49,954 bases of DNA from Streptomycetaceae bacterium (GTDB lineage Bacteria > Actinomycetota > Actinomycetes > Streptomycetales > Streptomycetaceae): contig JAFAUH010000071.1 of assembly GCA_019243445.1 (NCBI GenBank), positions 1 to 49,954 on the forward strand. Reading direction: 5' to 3'. The notes beneath the pieces are model-generated. The model saw only the letters and a list, made by a program, of their open reading frames with translations. It was not told the DNA's origin and ran no database searches. This document shows positions 1 to 11,076 of this stretch, one piece after another. The position numbers were made by a program, and so were the translations under genes. Each line of letters begins with the position of its first letter. The first letter of the stretch is position 1.

Positions 1-1343
1 CGCTGAAGGCGGCACAAGCCGAGACCGAGCGGCCGTCGATCATCGCCGCTCGTACGATCATCGCCTGGCCGGCGCCGAACGCGCAGAACACCGAGGCTGC
101 GCACGGCTCGGCGCTCGGTGAGACCGAGGTCGCCGCCACCAAGGAGGTGCTCGGCTTCGACCCCGACCGGCACTTCCAGGTTGAAGGCGAAGTGCTCGCG
201 CACGCCCGCAAGGTCGCCGACCGTGGCCGCGAGGCCCACGCCACCTGGGAGAAGCGGTTCGAGCAGTGGCGCACCGCCAATCCGGCCCGCGCCGCCGAGT
301 TCGACCGCATCGCCGAAGGCGAACTGCCCGACGGTTGGGAGAAAGCACTGCCGGTCTTCGAGCCCGGCAAGGACGTGGCGACCCGCAAGGCCTCCGGTCA
401 GGTGCTGGGGGCGCTCGGTGCGGTGGTGCCCGAGCTGTGGGGCGGCTCCGCCGACCTCGCCGGCTCCAACAACACCACCATCGACAAGAACTCGTCGTTC
501 CTCCCCGAGGGCAACCCGCTGCCTTCAGCCTCGCCGTACGGCCGCACCATTCACTTCGGCATCCGCGAGCACGCCATGGGCTCGACGATGAACGGCATTG
601 CCCTGCACGGCAACACCCGGGTCTACGGTGGCACCTTCCTCGTCTTCTCCGATTACATGCGCCCGGCTGTGCGACTTGCCGCTCTGATGAAGCTGCCCGT
701 CACTTACGTGTGGACGCATGACTCAATCGGCCTCGGCGAGGACGGCCCGACCCACCAGCCGATCGAGCACCTTTCCGCGCTGCGGGCCATCCCGGGCCTG
801 AACATCGTCCGCCCGGCCGACGCGAACGAGACGGCGATCGCCTGGCGAGAGATCCTGCGCCGTCACGCCGACAAGCCGGCCCCGCACGGCCTGGCGCTCA
901 CTCGGCAGAACGTCCCCACCTACAAGGCGAACCATGACGCGGCCAAGGGCGGGTATGTACTCTTCGAGGCCGAGGGCGGCCAGCCGCAGGTGGTTCTCAT
1001 TGCCACCGGCTCCGAGGTCCAACTGGCCGTGGCGGCCCGCGAGGAGCTGCAGGCCTCCGGCATCCCGACCCGTGTGGTCTCCATGCCGTCCGTCGAGTGG
1101 TTCGAAGAGCAGGACCAGGCCTACCGCGATCATGTACTGCCGCCGAATGTCAAGGCACGCGTCGCCGTCGAGGCCGGTGTCGGCCTGACCTGGCATCGCT
1201 ATGTGGGTGACAGCGGCCGCATCGTCTCGCTCGAGCACTTCGGTGCCTCCGCCGACTACAAAGTGCTCTACCGCGAGTTCGGCCTCACGCCCGAGGCCGT
1301 GGTCGCCGCCGCACGCGAGTCCCTCGCCGCGGCTACCCGCTGA
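1..1343 (+). CDS. tkt: Transketolase, C-terminal part (5' end outside window)
   Basis: Transketolase moves two-carbon units between sugar phosphates using thiamine diphosphate, in the cytosolic non-oxidative pentose phosphate pathway. The reading frame is open from base 3 and the start lies upstream of the window. About 446 residues are present of a family length near 690. Visible landmarks are the pyrimidine-domain stretch GPTHQPIEHLSALR, followed by NIVRPADANE, and the C-terminal domain with VLIATGSEVQLA. TGA lies at 1341-1343. The gene is first in a run tkt-tal-zwf-opcA-pgl and is separated from tal by 36 bp carrying tal's ribosome binding site. The family call is secure; only the N-terminal cofactor domain is missing. 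Confidence 0.97.
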   Translation, partial: LKAAQAETERPSIIAARTIIAWPAPNAQNTEAAHGSALGETEVAATKEVLGFDPDRHFQVEGEVLAHARKVADRGREAHATWEKRFEQWRTANPARAAEFDRIAEGELPDGWEKALPVFEPGKDVATRKASGQVLGALGAVVPELWGGSADLAGSNNTTIDKNSSFLPEGNPLPSASPYGRTIHFGIREHAMGSTMNGIALHGNTRVYGGTFLVFSDYMRPAVRLAALMKLPVTYVWTHDSIGLGEDGPTHQPIEHLSALRAIPGLNIVRPADANETAIAWREILRRHADKPAPHGLALTRQNVPTYKANHDAAKGGYVLFEAEGGQPQVVLIATGSEVQLAVAAREELQASGIPTRVVSMPSVEWFEEQDQAYRDHVLPPNVKARVAVEAGVGLTWHRYVGDSGRIVSLEHFGASADYKVLYREFGLTPEAVVAAARESLAAATR

Positions 1344-1379
1344 ACGCCCTGCACCAACTCCGAGGAGACACAAGTACTC

Positions 1380-2498
1380 ATGACCGACGCACTCCAGCGC
1401 CTCTCCGACGAAGGCGTGGCGATCTGGCTCGACGACCTGAGCAGGCACCGGATCACCTCCGGCAACCTCGCTGAACTCATCGATGAATGCCACGTCGTCG
1501 GTGTCACCACCAACCCGACGATCTTCCAGAAGGCAATCTCTGACGGCAACGGCTACCAGCAGCAACTCGCCGACCTGGCCGCCCGCAAGGTCACCGTCGA
1601 AGAGGCGCTCCGCATGATCACCACGGCGGACGTGCGCGACGCCGCCGACATCCTGCGCCCCGTCTACGAGGCCACCGACGGCCAGGACGGCCGGGTCTCC
1701 ATCGAGGTCGACCCGCGCCTGGCCCACAACACCGCCGCCACCACCGCCGAGGCGAAGCAACTGGCGTGGCTGGTGGACCGGCCGAACACCTTCATCAAGA
1801 TCCCGGCAACCAAGGCAGGCCTGCCGGCCATCTCGGAGGTGATCGGCAAGGGCATCAGCGTCAACGTCACACTGATCTTCTCCCTGGAGCGCTACCGCGC
1901 CGTCATGGATGCCTACATGACCGGCTTGGAGAAGGCCAAGGCGGCCGGGCTCGAGCTGTCGAAGATCCGCTCTGTCGCCTCGTTCTTCGTCTCCCGTGTC
2001 GATACCGAGATCGACAAGCGCCTCGACAAGATCGACGGCGATGAGGCCAAGGCCCTGCGCGGCAAGGCGGCAGTGGCCAACGCCCGGCTCGCCTACCAGG
2101 CGTACGAGGAGGTCTTCGGCTCCGACCGCTGGGCCGCACTGGAGCGGGAGGGCGCACACAGGCAGCGTCCGCTGTGGGCCTCGACCGGCGTGAAGGATCC
2201 CGCCTACCCGGACACGCTTTACGTGACCGAGCTGGTCGCGCCCAACACCGTCAACACCATGCCGGAGGCCACCCTCCAGGCAACCGGCGACCACGGCGAG
2301 ATCACCGGCGACACCATCCGCGGTACCTACGAGCAGGCCAAGGCCGAAATCGACGCACTGGCCTCAGTCGGCATCTCGTACGACGATGTCGTTCAGGTAC
2401 TGGAAGACGAGGGCGTCGAGAAGTTCGCAACGTCGTGGAACGACCTGCTCCAGTCCACCGAGGCGGAGTTGAGGCGCCTCGCTCCCACGGAGGCATGA
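1380..2498 (+). CDS. tal: Transaldolase
   Basis: Transaldolase transfers a dihydroxyacetone unit between sedoheptulose 7-phosphate and glyceraldehyde 3-phosphate through a Schiff-base lysine. The protein has 372 residues, the length typical of the actinobacterial long form. Seen motifs are [12 protein letters not shown] near residue 40 and the segment [14 protein letters not shown] around residues 136-149. The ATG at 1380 follows a GAGGAG ribosome binding site at a good distance. Its stop overlaps the zwf start (ATGA, 2495-2498), so the two are probably translationally coupled. Confidence 0.97.
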   Translation: MTDALQRLSDEGVAIWLDDLSRHRITSGNLAELIDECHVVGVTTNPTIFQKAISDGNGYQQQLADLAARKVTVEEALRMITTADVRDAADILRPVYEATDGQDGRVSIEVDPRLAHNTAATTAEAKQLAWLVDRPNTFIKIPATKAGLPAISEVIGKGISVNVTLIFSLERYRAVMDAYMTGLEKAKAAGLELSKIRSVASFFVSRVDTEIDKRLDKIDGDEAKALRGKAAVANARLAYQAYEEVFGSDRWAALEREGAHRQRPLWASTGVKDPAYPDTLYVTELVAPNTVNTMPEATLQATGDHGEITGDTIRGTYEQAKAEIDALASVGISYDDVVQVLEDEGVEKFATSWNDLLQSTEAELRRLAPTEA

Positions 2499-4030
2499 CA
2501 GAAGTGACCACCAGCAGCAATCCGCTGCGTGACGCCCTGGACCGGCGGCTCCCACGCATCGCGGGACCGTCCGGCCTGGTCATCTTCGGCGTCACGGGCG
2601 ACCTGTCACGCAAGAAGCTGATGCCTGCGATTTACGATCTCGCCAATCGCGGATTGCTGCCACCGGGCTTTTCGCTCGTCGGCTTCGCGCGCCGCGACTG
2701 GGAGCACGAGGACTTTGCGCAAGTCGTGCACGACGCGGTGAAGGAACACGCGCGAACCCCCTTCCGTGAGGAGGTCTGGGCGCAGCTCGCGGAGGGCTTC
2801 CGTTTCATCCCGGGTGACTTTGGTGACGACGATGCCTTCGACACGCTCCGGACCACCATCAACGAGCTGGACAAGGCACGCGGTACGGGCGGCAACTTCG
2901 CCTTCTACCTCTCGGTGCCGCCGAAGTTCTTCCCCCTCGTCGTTGAGCAGCTGAAGAAGCACGGACTCTCCAAGGGCCCCGGCGATTCCTGGCGCCGCGC
3001 GGTCATCGAAAAGCCCTTCGGACACGACCTGAAGAGCGCCCAGGAGCTCAACCGGGTCGTGCACGAGGTCTTCTCGCCGGACCAGGTCTTCCGGATCGAC
3101 CACTACCTGGGCAAGGAGACGGTCCAAAACATCCTGGCGCTCCGCTTCGCCAACACCATGTTCGAGCCGCTGTGGAACCGCTCCTACGTCGACCATGTGC
3201 AGATCACCATGGCCGAGGACATCGGCATCGGCGGCCGGGCCGGCTATTACGACGGCATTGGCGCGGCCCGCGACGTCATCCAGAACCACCTGCTGCAACT
3301 GCTCGCGCTCACCGCTATGGAGGAGCCCGGCTCCTTCCACCCCAAGGCGCTGGTGGCCGAGAAGCTGAAAGTGCTCGGCGCGGTCCAGCTGCCCGACGAC
3401 CTCGGGGCCTACACCGTACGCGGGCAATACGCGCACGCGTGGCAGGGCGGTGAGGAGGTGCTCGGCTACCTCGAGGAGGAGGGCATCAACCCCGACTCCA
3501 AGACCGACACCTACGCGGCGATCAAGCTGACCATCAACAACCGCCGCTGGGCCGGAGTGCCGTTCTACCTGCGCACCGGCAAGCGGCTCGGCCGCCGTGT
3601 CACTGAGATCGCAGTGGTCTTCAAACGCGCCCCCTACCTGCCGTTCGAATCCGGAGCCACGGAGGAGCTCGGGCAGAACGCCCTGGTCATCCGGGTGCAG
3701 CCGGACGAGGGCGTCACCGTGAGGTTCGGCTCGAAGGTGCCAGGCACCTCGATGGAAGTTCGGGACGTCACGATGGACTTCGCCTACGGCGAGTCCTTCA
3801 CCGAGTCCAGCCCTGAGGCGTATGAGCGCCTCATCCTCGATGTCCTGCTCGGCGACGCCAACCTCTTCCCGCGTCACCAGGAGGTCGAACTCTCCTGGAA
3901 CATCCTCGACCCGATCGAGGCCTACTGGGCGGCCCATGGCAAGCCGGCCCAGTACTCGGCCGGGACTTGGGGGCCCGCGGAGGCGGACGAGATGCTTGCA
4001 CGAGACGGTAGGAGCTGGCGCCGACCATGA
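2495..4030 (+). CDS. zwf: Glucose-6-phosphate 1-dehydrogenase
   Basis: This enzyme oxidises glucose 6-phosphate to 6-phosphogluconolactone with NADP+, the entry to the oxidative pentose phosphate pathway. The protein has 511 residues, normal for the family. The nucleotide-binding loop reads [18 protein letters not shown] near residue 30, and the active-site signature [13 protein letters not shown] lies near residue 198. The ATG at 2495 overlaps the tal stop. A GTG at 2504 is a possible alternative start, but the coupled ATG fits the operon better. Its stop overlaps the opcA start by 4 nt, which matches the known dependence of actinobacterial Zwf on OpcA. Confidence 0.97.
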   Translation: MTEVTTSSNPLRDALDRRLPRIAGPSGLVIFGVTGDLSRKKLMPAIYDLANRGLLPPGFSLVGFARRDWEHEDFAQVVHDAVKEHARTPFREEVWAQLAEGFRFIPGDFGDDDAFDTLRTTINELDKARGTGGNFAFYLSVPPKFFPLVVEQLKKHGLSKGPGDSWRRAVIEKPFGHDLKSAQELNRVVHEVFSPDQVFRIDHYLGKETVQNILALRFANTMFEPLWNRSYVDHVQITMAEDIGIGGRAGYYDGIGAARDVIQNHLLQLLALTAMEEPGSFHPKALVAEKLKVLGAVQLPDDLGAYTVRGQYAHAWQGGEEVLGYLEEEGINPDSKTDTYAAIKLTINNRRWAGVPFYLRTGKRLGRRVTEIAVVFKRAPYLPFESGATEELGQNALVIRVQPDEGVTVRFGSKVPGTSMEVRDVTMDFAYGESFTESSPEAYERLILDVLLGDANLFPRHQEVELSWNILDPIEAYWAAHGKPAQYSAGTWGPAEADEMLARDGRSWRRP

Positions 4031-5094
4031 AAATCGACCTGACGGACACCACCTCATCGCGCATCAACTCCGCCCTCGTCGAGGGACGGCGCGTCATAGG
4101 CGCCCCGGCGATCGGCATGGTGCTCACCCTCGTCATCGTCACCGACGAGGGCAGCGCCTACGACGCCATGCGGGCCGCAAGCGACGCGTCACGGGAGCAT
4201 CCCTCCCGCATCCTCGCCGTCATCAAGCGACCCGGCCGCACCCCTCGCGACCGCGCCAGGACCCGGCTCGACGCCGAAGTGCTGGTCGGCTCCGACGCCG
4301 GCGCCGGCGAGACGGTGCTGCTACGGCTCCACGGCGAGCTGGTCAACCACGCCGAGTCGGTGGTGCTGCCGCTGCTGCTGCCGGACGCCCCCGTGGTCGT
4401 CTGGTGGCCGGCCGATGCGCCCGACAACCCCGCTGGGCACCCGTTGGGCTGCCTCGGGCAGCGCAGGATCACGGACGCAGCGGCGGCCGAGGACCCGGTC
4501 GCGGCGCTCGGCTTGCGGGCTGCCTCATATACCCCCGGCGACACCGACCTGGCGTGGACCCGTATCACTCCGTGGCGCTCCACACTGGCGGCAGCGCTCG
4601 ACCAGAAACACTCGGCGATCACCAGTGCGGTGGTCGAAGGCGAGGAGTACAACCCGAGCGCGGAGCTGCTCGCGCTGTGGCTCGCCGACCGGCTGCGTGT
4701 CCCCGTGGAACGCACCGTTTCAGACGGCCCCGGGCTCACCGCCGTACGGCTTCGCACCGCCGACGGCGTCATCTGCCTGGATCGGCCGGACGGCGCCCTC
4801 GCCGAGCTGGCCATGCCCGGCCAACCGGACCGGCATGTGGCGCTCAAACGGCGGGAGACCGCCGAGCTCATCGCCGAGGAGCTGCGGCGTCTGGACCCGG
4901 ATGAAATCTACAAGTCGGCGGTGCAGTTCGGCGTCGAACGCATCACGGCGGGGGCGCGCTCCGCGACCGAACAACAGCCGTCACAGCCGCAGCCGGAGCT
5001 GGAGCCGGAGTCGGAGCCTGTCAGGAAACGTGCGGCGCCGGCGAAGAAGAGCTCCGGGAGTGCAGCACAGAGTAAGGCGGAGAACACGAAATGA
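4027..5094 (+). CDS. opcA: Glucose-6-phosphate dehydrogenase assembly protein OpcA
   Basis: OpcA is an accessory protein for assembly and activity of glucose-6-phosphate dehydrogenase in cyanobacteria and actinobacteria. The protein has 355 residues. The N-terminal part resembles the family in the segments RVIGAPAIGMVLTLVIVTDE and VVVWWPADAPDNPA. The last 40 residues are a low-complexity tail rich in Glu, Pro, Lys and Ala that probably is disordered. It overlaps zwf at its start and pgl at its end by 4 nt each, which supports co-expression with its client. Confidence 0.95.
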   Translation: MKIDLTDTTSSRINSALVEGRRVIGAPAIGMVLTLVIVTDEGSAYDAMRAASDASREHPSRILAVIKRPGRTPRDRARTRLDAEVLVGSDAGAGETVLLRLHGELVNHAESVVLPLLLPDAPVVVWWPADAPDNPAGHPLGCLGQRRITDAAAAEDPVAALGLRAASYTPGDTDLAWTRITPWRSTLAAALDQKHSAITSAVVEGEEYNPSAELLALWLADRLRVPVERTVSDGPGLTAVRLRTADGVICLDRPDGALAELAMPGQPDRHVALKRRETAELIAEELRRLDPDEIYKSAVQFGVERITAGARSATEQQPSQPQPELEPESEPVRKRAAPAKKSSGSAAQSKAENTK

Positions 5095-5873
5095 CGACAC
5101 CTCAGATCGTGGTGCACCGCGACAAGGAGCTGATGGCGAAGGCCGCGGCTGCCCGACTGATCACCAAGATCGTCGACGCTCAGTCGGCCCGAGGCTCGGC
5201 CTCGGTGGTGCTCACCGGCGGGCGCAACGGCAACGCCCTGCTCGCAGCGCTCAACGAGGCCTCGGCACGCGATGCGGTGGACTGGTCACGGCTCGACTTG
5301 TGGTGGGGCGACGAAAGGTTCCTCCCGGAGGGCGACCCGGAGCGCAACGTCACACAAGCCCGCGAGGCGCTGCTGGACACCGTGCCGCTCGACCCCTCCA
5401 GGGTGCACGCCATGCCGGCCTACGACGGGCCGTACGGCGGCGACGCCGACGCGGCGGCTGCAGGGTATGCGGCCGAACTCGCCAAGGCGGCCGGCCCCCA
5501 GGACCATGGGCCGGTGCCGACGTTCGATGTGCTGCTGCTTGGCCTCGGCCCGGACACCCATGTTGCCTCGCTCTTCCCGGAGCACCCAGCTGTACGGGAG
5601 ACGGAACGCACCGTGGTCGGCGTGCACGGCTCCCCCAAGCCGCCGCCCACCCGCATCTCGCTCACTTTGCCCGCGATCCGGGCGGCGGGTGAGGTGTGGC
5701 TGTTGGCTGCTGGCGAGGACAAGGCAAGCGCAGCCGCGATAGCGCTCTCCGGCGCGGGCGCACTCCAGGCCCCGGCGGCCGGTGCGTACGGCCGCAGCCG
5801 CACCCTGTGGTTGCTGGACCGGGCGGCGGCAGCCCAGTTGCCCAAGCAGCTATATCCTCCCGCTTTGGCCTGA
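5091..5873 (+). CDS. pgl: 6-phosphogluconolactonase
   Basis: This enzyme hydrolyses 6-phosphogluconolactone to 6-phosphogluconate, the second step of the oxidative pentose phosphate pathway. The protein has 260 residues and belongs to the NagB/SugAR-fold DevB-type family. Seen motifs are VVLTGGRNGNALL, the WWGDERFLP segment, and LLLGLGPDTHVASLFPEHP near residue 145. It is the last gene of the operon, coupled to opcA by an ATGA overlap. A strong hairpin lies 26 bp after its stop. Confidence 0.96.
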   Translation: MTTPQIVVHRDKELMAKAAAARLITKIVDAQSARGSASVVLTGGRNGNALLAALNEASARDAVDWSRLDLWWGDERFLPEGDPERNVTQAREALLDTVPLDPSRVHAMPAYDGPYGGDADAAAAGYAAELAKAAGPQDHGPVPTFDVLLLGLGPDTHVASLFPEHPAVRETERTVVGVHGSPKPPPTRISLTLPAIRAAGEVWLLAAGEDKASAAAIALSGAGALQAPAAGAYGRSRTLWLLDRAAAAQLPKQLYPPALA

Positions 5874-5898
5874 TCCGGCCCGTTCAGTCTGAAAGGCA

Positions 5899-5936
5899 GT
5901 CAAGGGTTCGGAGGTCGCAGCCCCCGAACCCTTGAC
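5899..5936. terminator. Bidirectional hairpin terminator between pgl and rbpA
   Basis: A perfect 13-bp inverted repeat (GTCAAGGGTTCGG at 5899-5911 and its complement at 5924-5936) encloses a 12-nt loop. It lies between the convergent pgl and rbpA-type genes, so it can end transcription from both sides. No long T-tract follows, as is usual for Streptomyces terminators. Confidence 0.8.
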
Positions 5937-5939
5937 GCT

Positions 5940-6275
5940 TCAGATCTCGCCGCGAAGCTTGGCGAGCGCCTCGGCGAGGATCGCCTCGCCGTCCGCGTCA
6001 CTGCGCCGCTCCCGCACATACGCCAGATGCGTCTTGTAGGGTTCAGTGCGCGGCGGGCCCGGCGGGTTGTTTTCGTCCTGCCCGGCCGGGAAGCCGCAGC
6101 GGGTGCAGTCCCAGGTGTCCGGGACCTGCGCGTCACTGGCGAAACTCGGCTGGGTCTCGTGCCCGTTCGAGCACCAGAAGGAGATGCGAAGGCGCGGTGC
6201 CGACTCGCCCCGCTCTGCCTCCCCCATCGGCCCCGCTCCGACCCGACTGCCACGGATCGCGTTGCCACTTGCCAC
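5940..6275 (-). CDS. rbpA: RNA polymerase-binding protein, RbpA family
   Basis: RbpA proteins bind RNA polymerase and the principal sigma factor and stimulate transcription initiation in actinobacteria. The protein has 111 residues and starts with GTG at 6275. Candidate zinc-site residues are visible in FWCSNGHE and WDCTRCGFPAGQ, and the C-terminal stretch THLAYVRERRSDADGEAILAEALAKLR corresponds to the sigma-interacting region. The sequence is of the divergent RbpA type found next to secG, not the better-studied one with the THWDMLMERR tail, so it may be the paralogue sometimes called RbpB. A sigma70-like promoter lies upstream at 6326-6354. Confidence 0.87.
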   Translation of the reverse strand: MASGNAIRGSRVGAGPMGEAERGESAPRLRISFWCSNGHETQPSFASDAQVPDTWDCTRCGFPAGQDENNPPGPPRTEPYKTHLAYVRERRSDADGEAILAEALAKLRGEI

Positions 6276-6325
6276 GGTCGTAACTCCCTGCGTGATGGTG
6301 CTGCGAGGTCGTCCAGTTTACGAGG

Positions 6326-6354
6326 ACCTTATGCCTCGTCCGGTGACAGGCCAA
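6326..6354 (-). promoter_or_regulatory. Probable promoter of the rbpA-type gene
   Basis: Read on the minus strand, TTGGCC (6349-6354) and TAAGGT (6326-6331) are separated by 17 bp, a good fit to a housekeeping -35/-10 pair. The -35 sits in an interrupted palindrome GGCCAATGGCC. The distance to the GTG start is about 50 bp. Inferred from sequence only. Confidence 0.45.
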
Positions 6355-6479
6355 TGGCCTGATTTCCGGGGGCGACATTCCATGATAGGGACATCAGTCG
6401 ACTGAAGTCGGCGGGGCCGCGGAGGAGCAGGAAACGGGCCGTCAGTTACGCCTGGAATAAGGGAGAGGGAATGGGAAGC

Positions 6480-6716
6480 TCAACCCTTGAACTTCAGTAC
6501 GAGCCCGAGCGCGACAATACAAGCGAACCACAACAAACCGACAACAATGGTAATCCGGTCCAGATTGCGCTCCGCGACAGACGAGCCGCCGACCGACGAC
6601 TGCATGCCGCCGCCGAACATGTCGGACAGGCCACCGCCCTTCCCCTTGTGCATCAGCACCAGCAGCATCAGCATCAGGCTGAGGATGATGAGGGCGATGG
6701 AGAATCCGATGACCAC
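6480..6716 (-). CDS. secG: Preprotein translocase subunit SecG
   Basis: SecG is a small membrane subunit of the SecYEG protein-conducting channel. The protein has 78 residues with two hydrophobic helices (about residues 2-22 and 54-74) joined by a Gly/Ser-rich loop, GGGLSDMFGGGMQSS, the hallmark of the family. The start is GTG at 6716. It lies downstream of the tpiA terminator and upstream of the rbpA-type gene. The order tpiA, secG, rbpA on one strand matches Streptomyces. Confidence 0.95.
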   Translation of the reverse strand: MVIGFSIALIILSLMLMLLVLMHKGKGGGLSDMFGGGMQSSVGGSSVAERNLDRITIVVGLLWFACIVALGLVLKFKG

Positions 6717-6750
6717 GGCTGGACCAACTCTCTAGGTGACCTGGGACGAC

Positions 6751-6789
6751 GCGAGGGCCGGGAGCCGGCGTCACCGCCCCGGCCCTCGC
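6751..6789 (-). terminator. Terminator after tpiA
   Basis: A perfect 12-bp stem, GCGAGGGCCGGG (6751-6762) with its complement (6778-6789), encloses a 15-nt loop. It lies 62 bp after the tpiA stop and before secG, closing the gap-pgk-tpiA transcript. It implies that secG needs its own promoter or read-through. Confidence 0.75.
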
Positions 6790-6850
6790 AAGGGTACTTC
6801 GTCGATTCTGGGTTCGCTTCTCCGCCCGCTCCCAGGAGGACCGAGGAACC

Positions 6851-7636
6851 TCAGCCTACTGCCTGGTCGCCGAAGCGGACGATCTTGACGAACTCGTCCG
6901 CGTCCAGCGAGGCCCCGCCGACCAGGGCGCCGTCCACATCGGGCTGCGCCATGATCGCCGCGACGTTCCCAGCCTTCACCGAGCCGCCGTACTGGATCCG
7001 GACCGCATCGGCCAGCTCCTGGCTGTAGAGCTCGGCGAGCCGCCCGCGGATCGCCCCGCAGACCTCCTGGGCATCCGCGGGGGTCGCCACCTCGCCGGTG
7101 CCAATGGCCCACACCGGCTCATAGGCGATCACGATGGACTGGGCCTGGTCGGCGGGGATGTCCTCCAGCGCGCCATCGAGCTGGGCAAGGGTGTAGGGGA
7201 CTTGGCGGCCTTCCTTGCGGATCTCCAGCGCCTCGCCGATGCACAGGATCGGGGTGAGGCCGTGCCGGTAGGCGGCCTTGATCTTGTGGTTGACGATCTC
7301 GTCGGTCTCTGCGTGGTACTGGCGCCGCTCACTGTGCCCAATCACGACGAACGTGCACTTCAGCTTGGCCAGCATCGACCCGGAGATCTCACCGGTGTAC
7401 GCACCGGAGTCGAACGGCGAGATGTCCTGAGCGCCGTACTTGATCTTCAGCTTATCGCCTTCGATCAAGGTCTGCGCCGAGCGCAGGTCGGTGAAAGGCG
7501 GCAAGACGGCGACCTCGACGGCCTGGTAATCCTTGTCGGTGAGGGCGAAGGCGAGTTTTTGGACGTGGGCGATGGCCTCGAGGTGGTTGAGGTTCATCTT
7601 CCAGTTGCCCGCCATGAACGGGGTGCGGTTACTCAT
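6851..7636 (-). CDS. tpiA: Triosephosphate isomerase
   Basis: This enzyme interconverts dihydroxyacetone phosphate and glyceraldehyde 3-phosphate in glycolysis. The protein has 261 residues. Seen are MAGNWKMN with the active-site Asn and Lys, the GHSERR segment with the catalytic His, and [10 protein letters not shown] with the catalytic Glu. The ATG at 7636 is chosen because it begins the conserved N-terminus; upstream in-frame codons overlap pgk. Only 7 bp separate it from the pgk stop. It is the third gene of gap-pgk-tpiA. Confidence 0.97.
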   Translation of the reverse strand: MSNRTPFMAGNWKMNLNHLEAIAHVQKLAFALTDKDYQAVEVAVLPPFTDLRSAQTLIEGDKLKIKYGAQDISPFDSGAYTGEISGSMLAKLKCTFVVIGHSERRQYHAETDEIVNHKIKAAYRHGLTPILCIGEALEIRKEGRQVPYTLAQLDGALEDIPADQAQSIVIAYEPVWAIGTGEVATPADAQEVCGAIRGRLAELYSQELADAVRIQYGGSVKAGNVAAIMAQPDVDGALVGGASLDADEFVKIVRFGDQAVG

Positions 7637-7643
7637 ATGAGAG

Positions 7644-8864
7644 TCAGTCCTCCAAAGCAGCGAGGCCGGGCAACGTCTTGCCTTCGAGGTACTCGAGGCT
7701 GGCGCCGCCGCCGGTCGAGATATGGCCGAAGGCGTTCTCGTCAAAGCCCAGGATGCGCACGGCCGCGGCTGAGTCGCCGCCACCCACGACGGTGAAGGCA
7801 GGGGTGTCGACGAGAGCCTGGGCGACCGCGCGGGTGCCCTCGGCGTAGTCGGGGTGCTCGAAAACGCCCATGGGGCCGTTCCAAAAGACAGTGGCGGCGT
7901 CGGCGAGCTTGGACGCGAAGAGCTTGCGGGTCTCAGGACCGATGTCCAAGCCCTCCAGGTCGGCCGAGATGGCGTCCGCAGCGACGGTGACCGGGTGGGC
8001 CGGGGCCTTCGTCTTCAGGTCGGGGAAGTCGGTGGCGGCCACCACGTCGACGGGCAGCACGAACTCCACACCCTTGGCCTGCGCGCGGGCCAGATACTCC
8101 GTGACCGCCGGGATCTGGTCTTCCTGCAGCAGGCTCTTGCCGACCTCGCTGCCCTTGGCTTTCAAGAAGGTGTAGGCCATACCGCCGCCGATGAGGATCC
8201 GATCAGCCTTCTCCAGCAGGTGGTCGATCACGCCGAGTTTGTCGGAGACCTTGGCGCCACCGAGCACCACCGCGTACGGGCGCTTCACGTCCTCAGTGAG
8301 CTTCTTCAATACCCTCACTTCGGCGGCGATCAAGCCGCCCGCGGCGTGCGGCAGCCGGGCCGGCAGGTCGTAGACGGAGGCGTGTTTGCGGTGCACGGCA
8401 CCGAAGCCGTCGCCCACGTACGCGTCGGCGAGCGAGGCCAACTCGGCTGCGAACGCGCCGCGTTCGACATCGTCCTTGGCCGTCTCACCGGCGTTGAACC
8501 GCAGATTCTCCAGCAACATGACCTCGCCGTCGCCGAGTGCCGCGACGGTGGCCTTTGCGCTGTCGCCCACGGTGTCGGTCGCGAACGCGACCGGCTTGCC
8601 GAGCAGTTCACCGAGCCGTTTGGCGACCGGTGCCAGCGAGAACTGCGGGTCCGGCGCGCCCTTGGGACGTCCGAGATGGGAGGCGACAATCACCTTGGCG
8701 CCGCGCTCGGCAAGCTTGGTGATGGTCGGGACGGCGGCACGGATCCGTCCGTCGTCGGTGATACGCCTTTCCGTTGTGTTGTGGGCTCCGTCAAGCGGAA
8801 CGTTGAGGTCGGCGCGGACGAATACCCGCTTGCCCGCGACTTCCAGCTCGTCGATGGTCTTCAT
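7644..8864 (-). CDS. pgk: Phosphoglycerate kinase
   Basis: This enzyme transfers the phosphate of 1,3-bisphosphoglycerate to ADP, an ATP-forming step of glycolysis. The protein has 406 residues. Seen are the N-terminal [10 protein letters not shown] motif, the GGAKVSDK segment, and the C-terminal GGGDSAAAV phosphate-binding loop. The ATG at 8864 follows a GAGGAG ribosome binding site. In-frame start codons farther upstream would run into the intercistronic hairpin. It lies 113 bp after gap and just before tpiA. Confidence 0.97.
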   Translation of the reverse strand: MKTIDELEVAGKRVFVRADLNVPLDGAHNTTERRITDDGRIRAAVPTITKLAERGAKVIVASHLGRPKGAPDPQFSLAPVAKRLGELLGKPVAFATDTVGDSAKATVAALGDGEVMLLENLRFNAGETAKDDVERGAFAAELASLADAYVGDGFGAVHRKHASVYDLPARLPHAAGGLIAAEVRVLKKLTEDVKRPYAVVLGGAKVSDKLGVIDHLLEKADRILIGGGMAYTFLKAKGSEVGKSLLQEDQIPAVTEYLARAQAKGVEFVLPVDVVAATDFPDLKTKAPAHPVTVAADAISADLEGLDIGPETRKLFASKLADAATVFWNGPMGVFEHPDYAEGTRAVAQALVDTPAFTVVGGGDSAAAVRILGFDENAFGHISTGGGASLEYLEGKTLPGLAALED

Positions 8865-8902
8865 GGTGAGGGGCTCCTCGTGGACTTTTCTCATCAGCTC
8901 AC

Positions 8903-8946
8903 GGGACAGGGCCCGCACGACTGCTGTGTCGTCCGGACCCTGTCCC
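8903..8946 (-). promoter_or_regulatory. Intercistronic hairpin between gap and pgk
   Basis: A 9-bp outer stem (GGGACAGGG at 8903-8911, complement at 8938-8946) continues into a shorter, imperfect inner stem. It sits in the 113-bp gap between gap and pgk. It could act as a partial terminator or an RNA stabiliser that sets different gap and pgk mRNA levels. Function inferred. Confidence 0.5.
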
Positions 8947-8977
8947 CGCGCATCACAGTGCTGGTGTCAACGGAGCG

Positions 8978-10086
<1,109 letters not shown>

Positions 10087-10098
10087 AGGCACTCCGCG

Positions 10099-11076
10099 TC
10101 AGCCCACCATCTCCTCCGTCAGGTTGGACTCGGTGCCGGGAATGCCGAGATCGGCGGCGCGCTTGTCGGCCATGGCCAGCAATCGCCGGATCCGTCCCGC
10201 CACCGCGTCCTTGGTGAGTGGCGGATCGGCGAGCGAGCCCAGTTCCTCCAGCGATGCCTGCTTGTGATCCATGCGCAGCCGACCCGCGGCGGCGAGGTGC
10301 TCGGGTACCTCGTCCCCGAGGATCTCCAGGGCGCGCTGCACGCGGGCACCCGCGGCGACCGCGGCGCGCGCCGAGCGGCGCAGGTTGGCATCGTCGAAGT
10401 TGGCGAGGCGGTTGGCGGTGGCCCGCACCTCGCGACGCATCCTGCGCTCCTCCCAGGCGAGGACGGACTCGTGTGCGCCGAGCCGGGTGAGCAGTGCCCC
10501 GATGGCGTCACCGTCGCGCACGACGACACGGTCCACGCCGCGCACCTCGCGGGCCTTGGAGGAGATACCGAGCCTACGGGCTGCGCCGACGAGCGCGAGC
10601 GCGGCCTCGGGCCCGGGGCAGGTGACCTCCAGGGACGAGGAGCGGCCCGGTTCGGTGAGCGAACCGTGGGCGAGGAAGGCGCCGCGCCAGGCGGCCTCGG
10701 CGTCGCAGGTCGCCCCCGAGACGACCTGCGGGGGCAGGCCGCGGATCGGGCGGCCACGGCCGTCGACGAGTCCGGTCTGCCGGGCCAGCTGGTCGCCCCC
10801 GCCCACTACGCGTACGACGTAGCGACTGCCCCTGCGCAGCCCGCCGGGTGCCATGACCACCAGGTCGGAGGGGTGGCCGAAGATCTCCAGGATGTCCTTG
10901 CGCAGCCGCCGGGCCGCAGCTCCGGTATCCAGCTCCGCCTCGATCACGATCCGGCCGCTCACGAGGTGCAGGCCGCCCGCGAACCGCAGGATCGACGACA
11001 CCTCCGCCTTGCGGCAGCAGGTTCGGGTGACGGGGAGCCGGGAGATCTCGTCCTTCACCGCTGCCGTCATCGCCAT
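10099..11076 (-). CDS. whiA: Sporulation regulator / DNA-binding protein WhiA
   Basis: WhiA is a transcription factor that with WhiB drives sporulation septation in Streptomyces and is conserved across Gram-positive bacteria. The protein has 325 residues: a LAGLIDADG-like N-terminal domain (seen around [23 protein letters not shown] and [20 protein letters not shown]) and a C-terminal helix-turn-helix ([28 protein letters not shown]). The ATG at 11076 overlaps the yvcK stop region by 10 nt. The C-terminus ([10 protein letters not shown]) is a little shorter than I remember for S. coelicolor WhiA. Confidence 0.97.
   Translation of the reverse strand: MAMTAAVKDEISRLPVTRTCCRKAEVSSILRFAGGLHLVSGRIVIEAELDTGAAARRLRKDILEIFGHPSDLVVMAPGGLRRGSRYVVRVVGGGDQLARQTGLVDGRGRPIRGLPPQVVSGATCDAEAAWRGAFLAHGSLTEPGRSSSLEVTCPGPEAALALVGAARRLGISSKAREVRGVDRVVVRDGDAIGALLTRLGAHESVLAWEERRMRREVRATANRLANFDDANLRRSARAAVAAGARVQRALEILGDEVPEHLAAAGRLRMDHKQASLEELGSLADPPLTKDAVAGRIRRLLAMADKRAADLGIPGTESNLTEEMVG

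Noticed and set aside
723-4057. Long minus-strand open frames opposite tal and zwf (about 480-520 codons)
   Set aside because: Their products are rich in Val, Gly, Asp, Leu and Arg with no motif, as expected for antisense of high-GC genes whose sense frames are clear enzymes.
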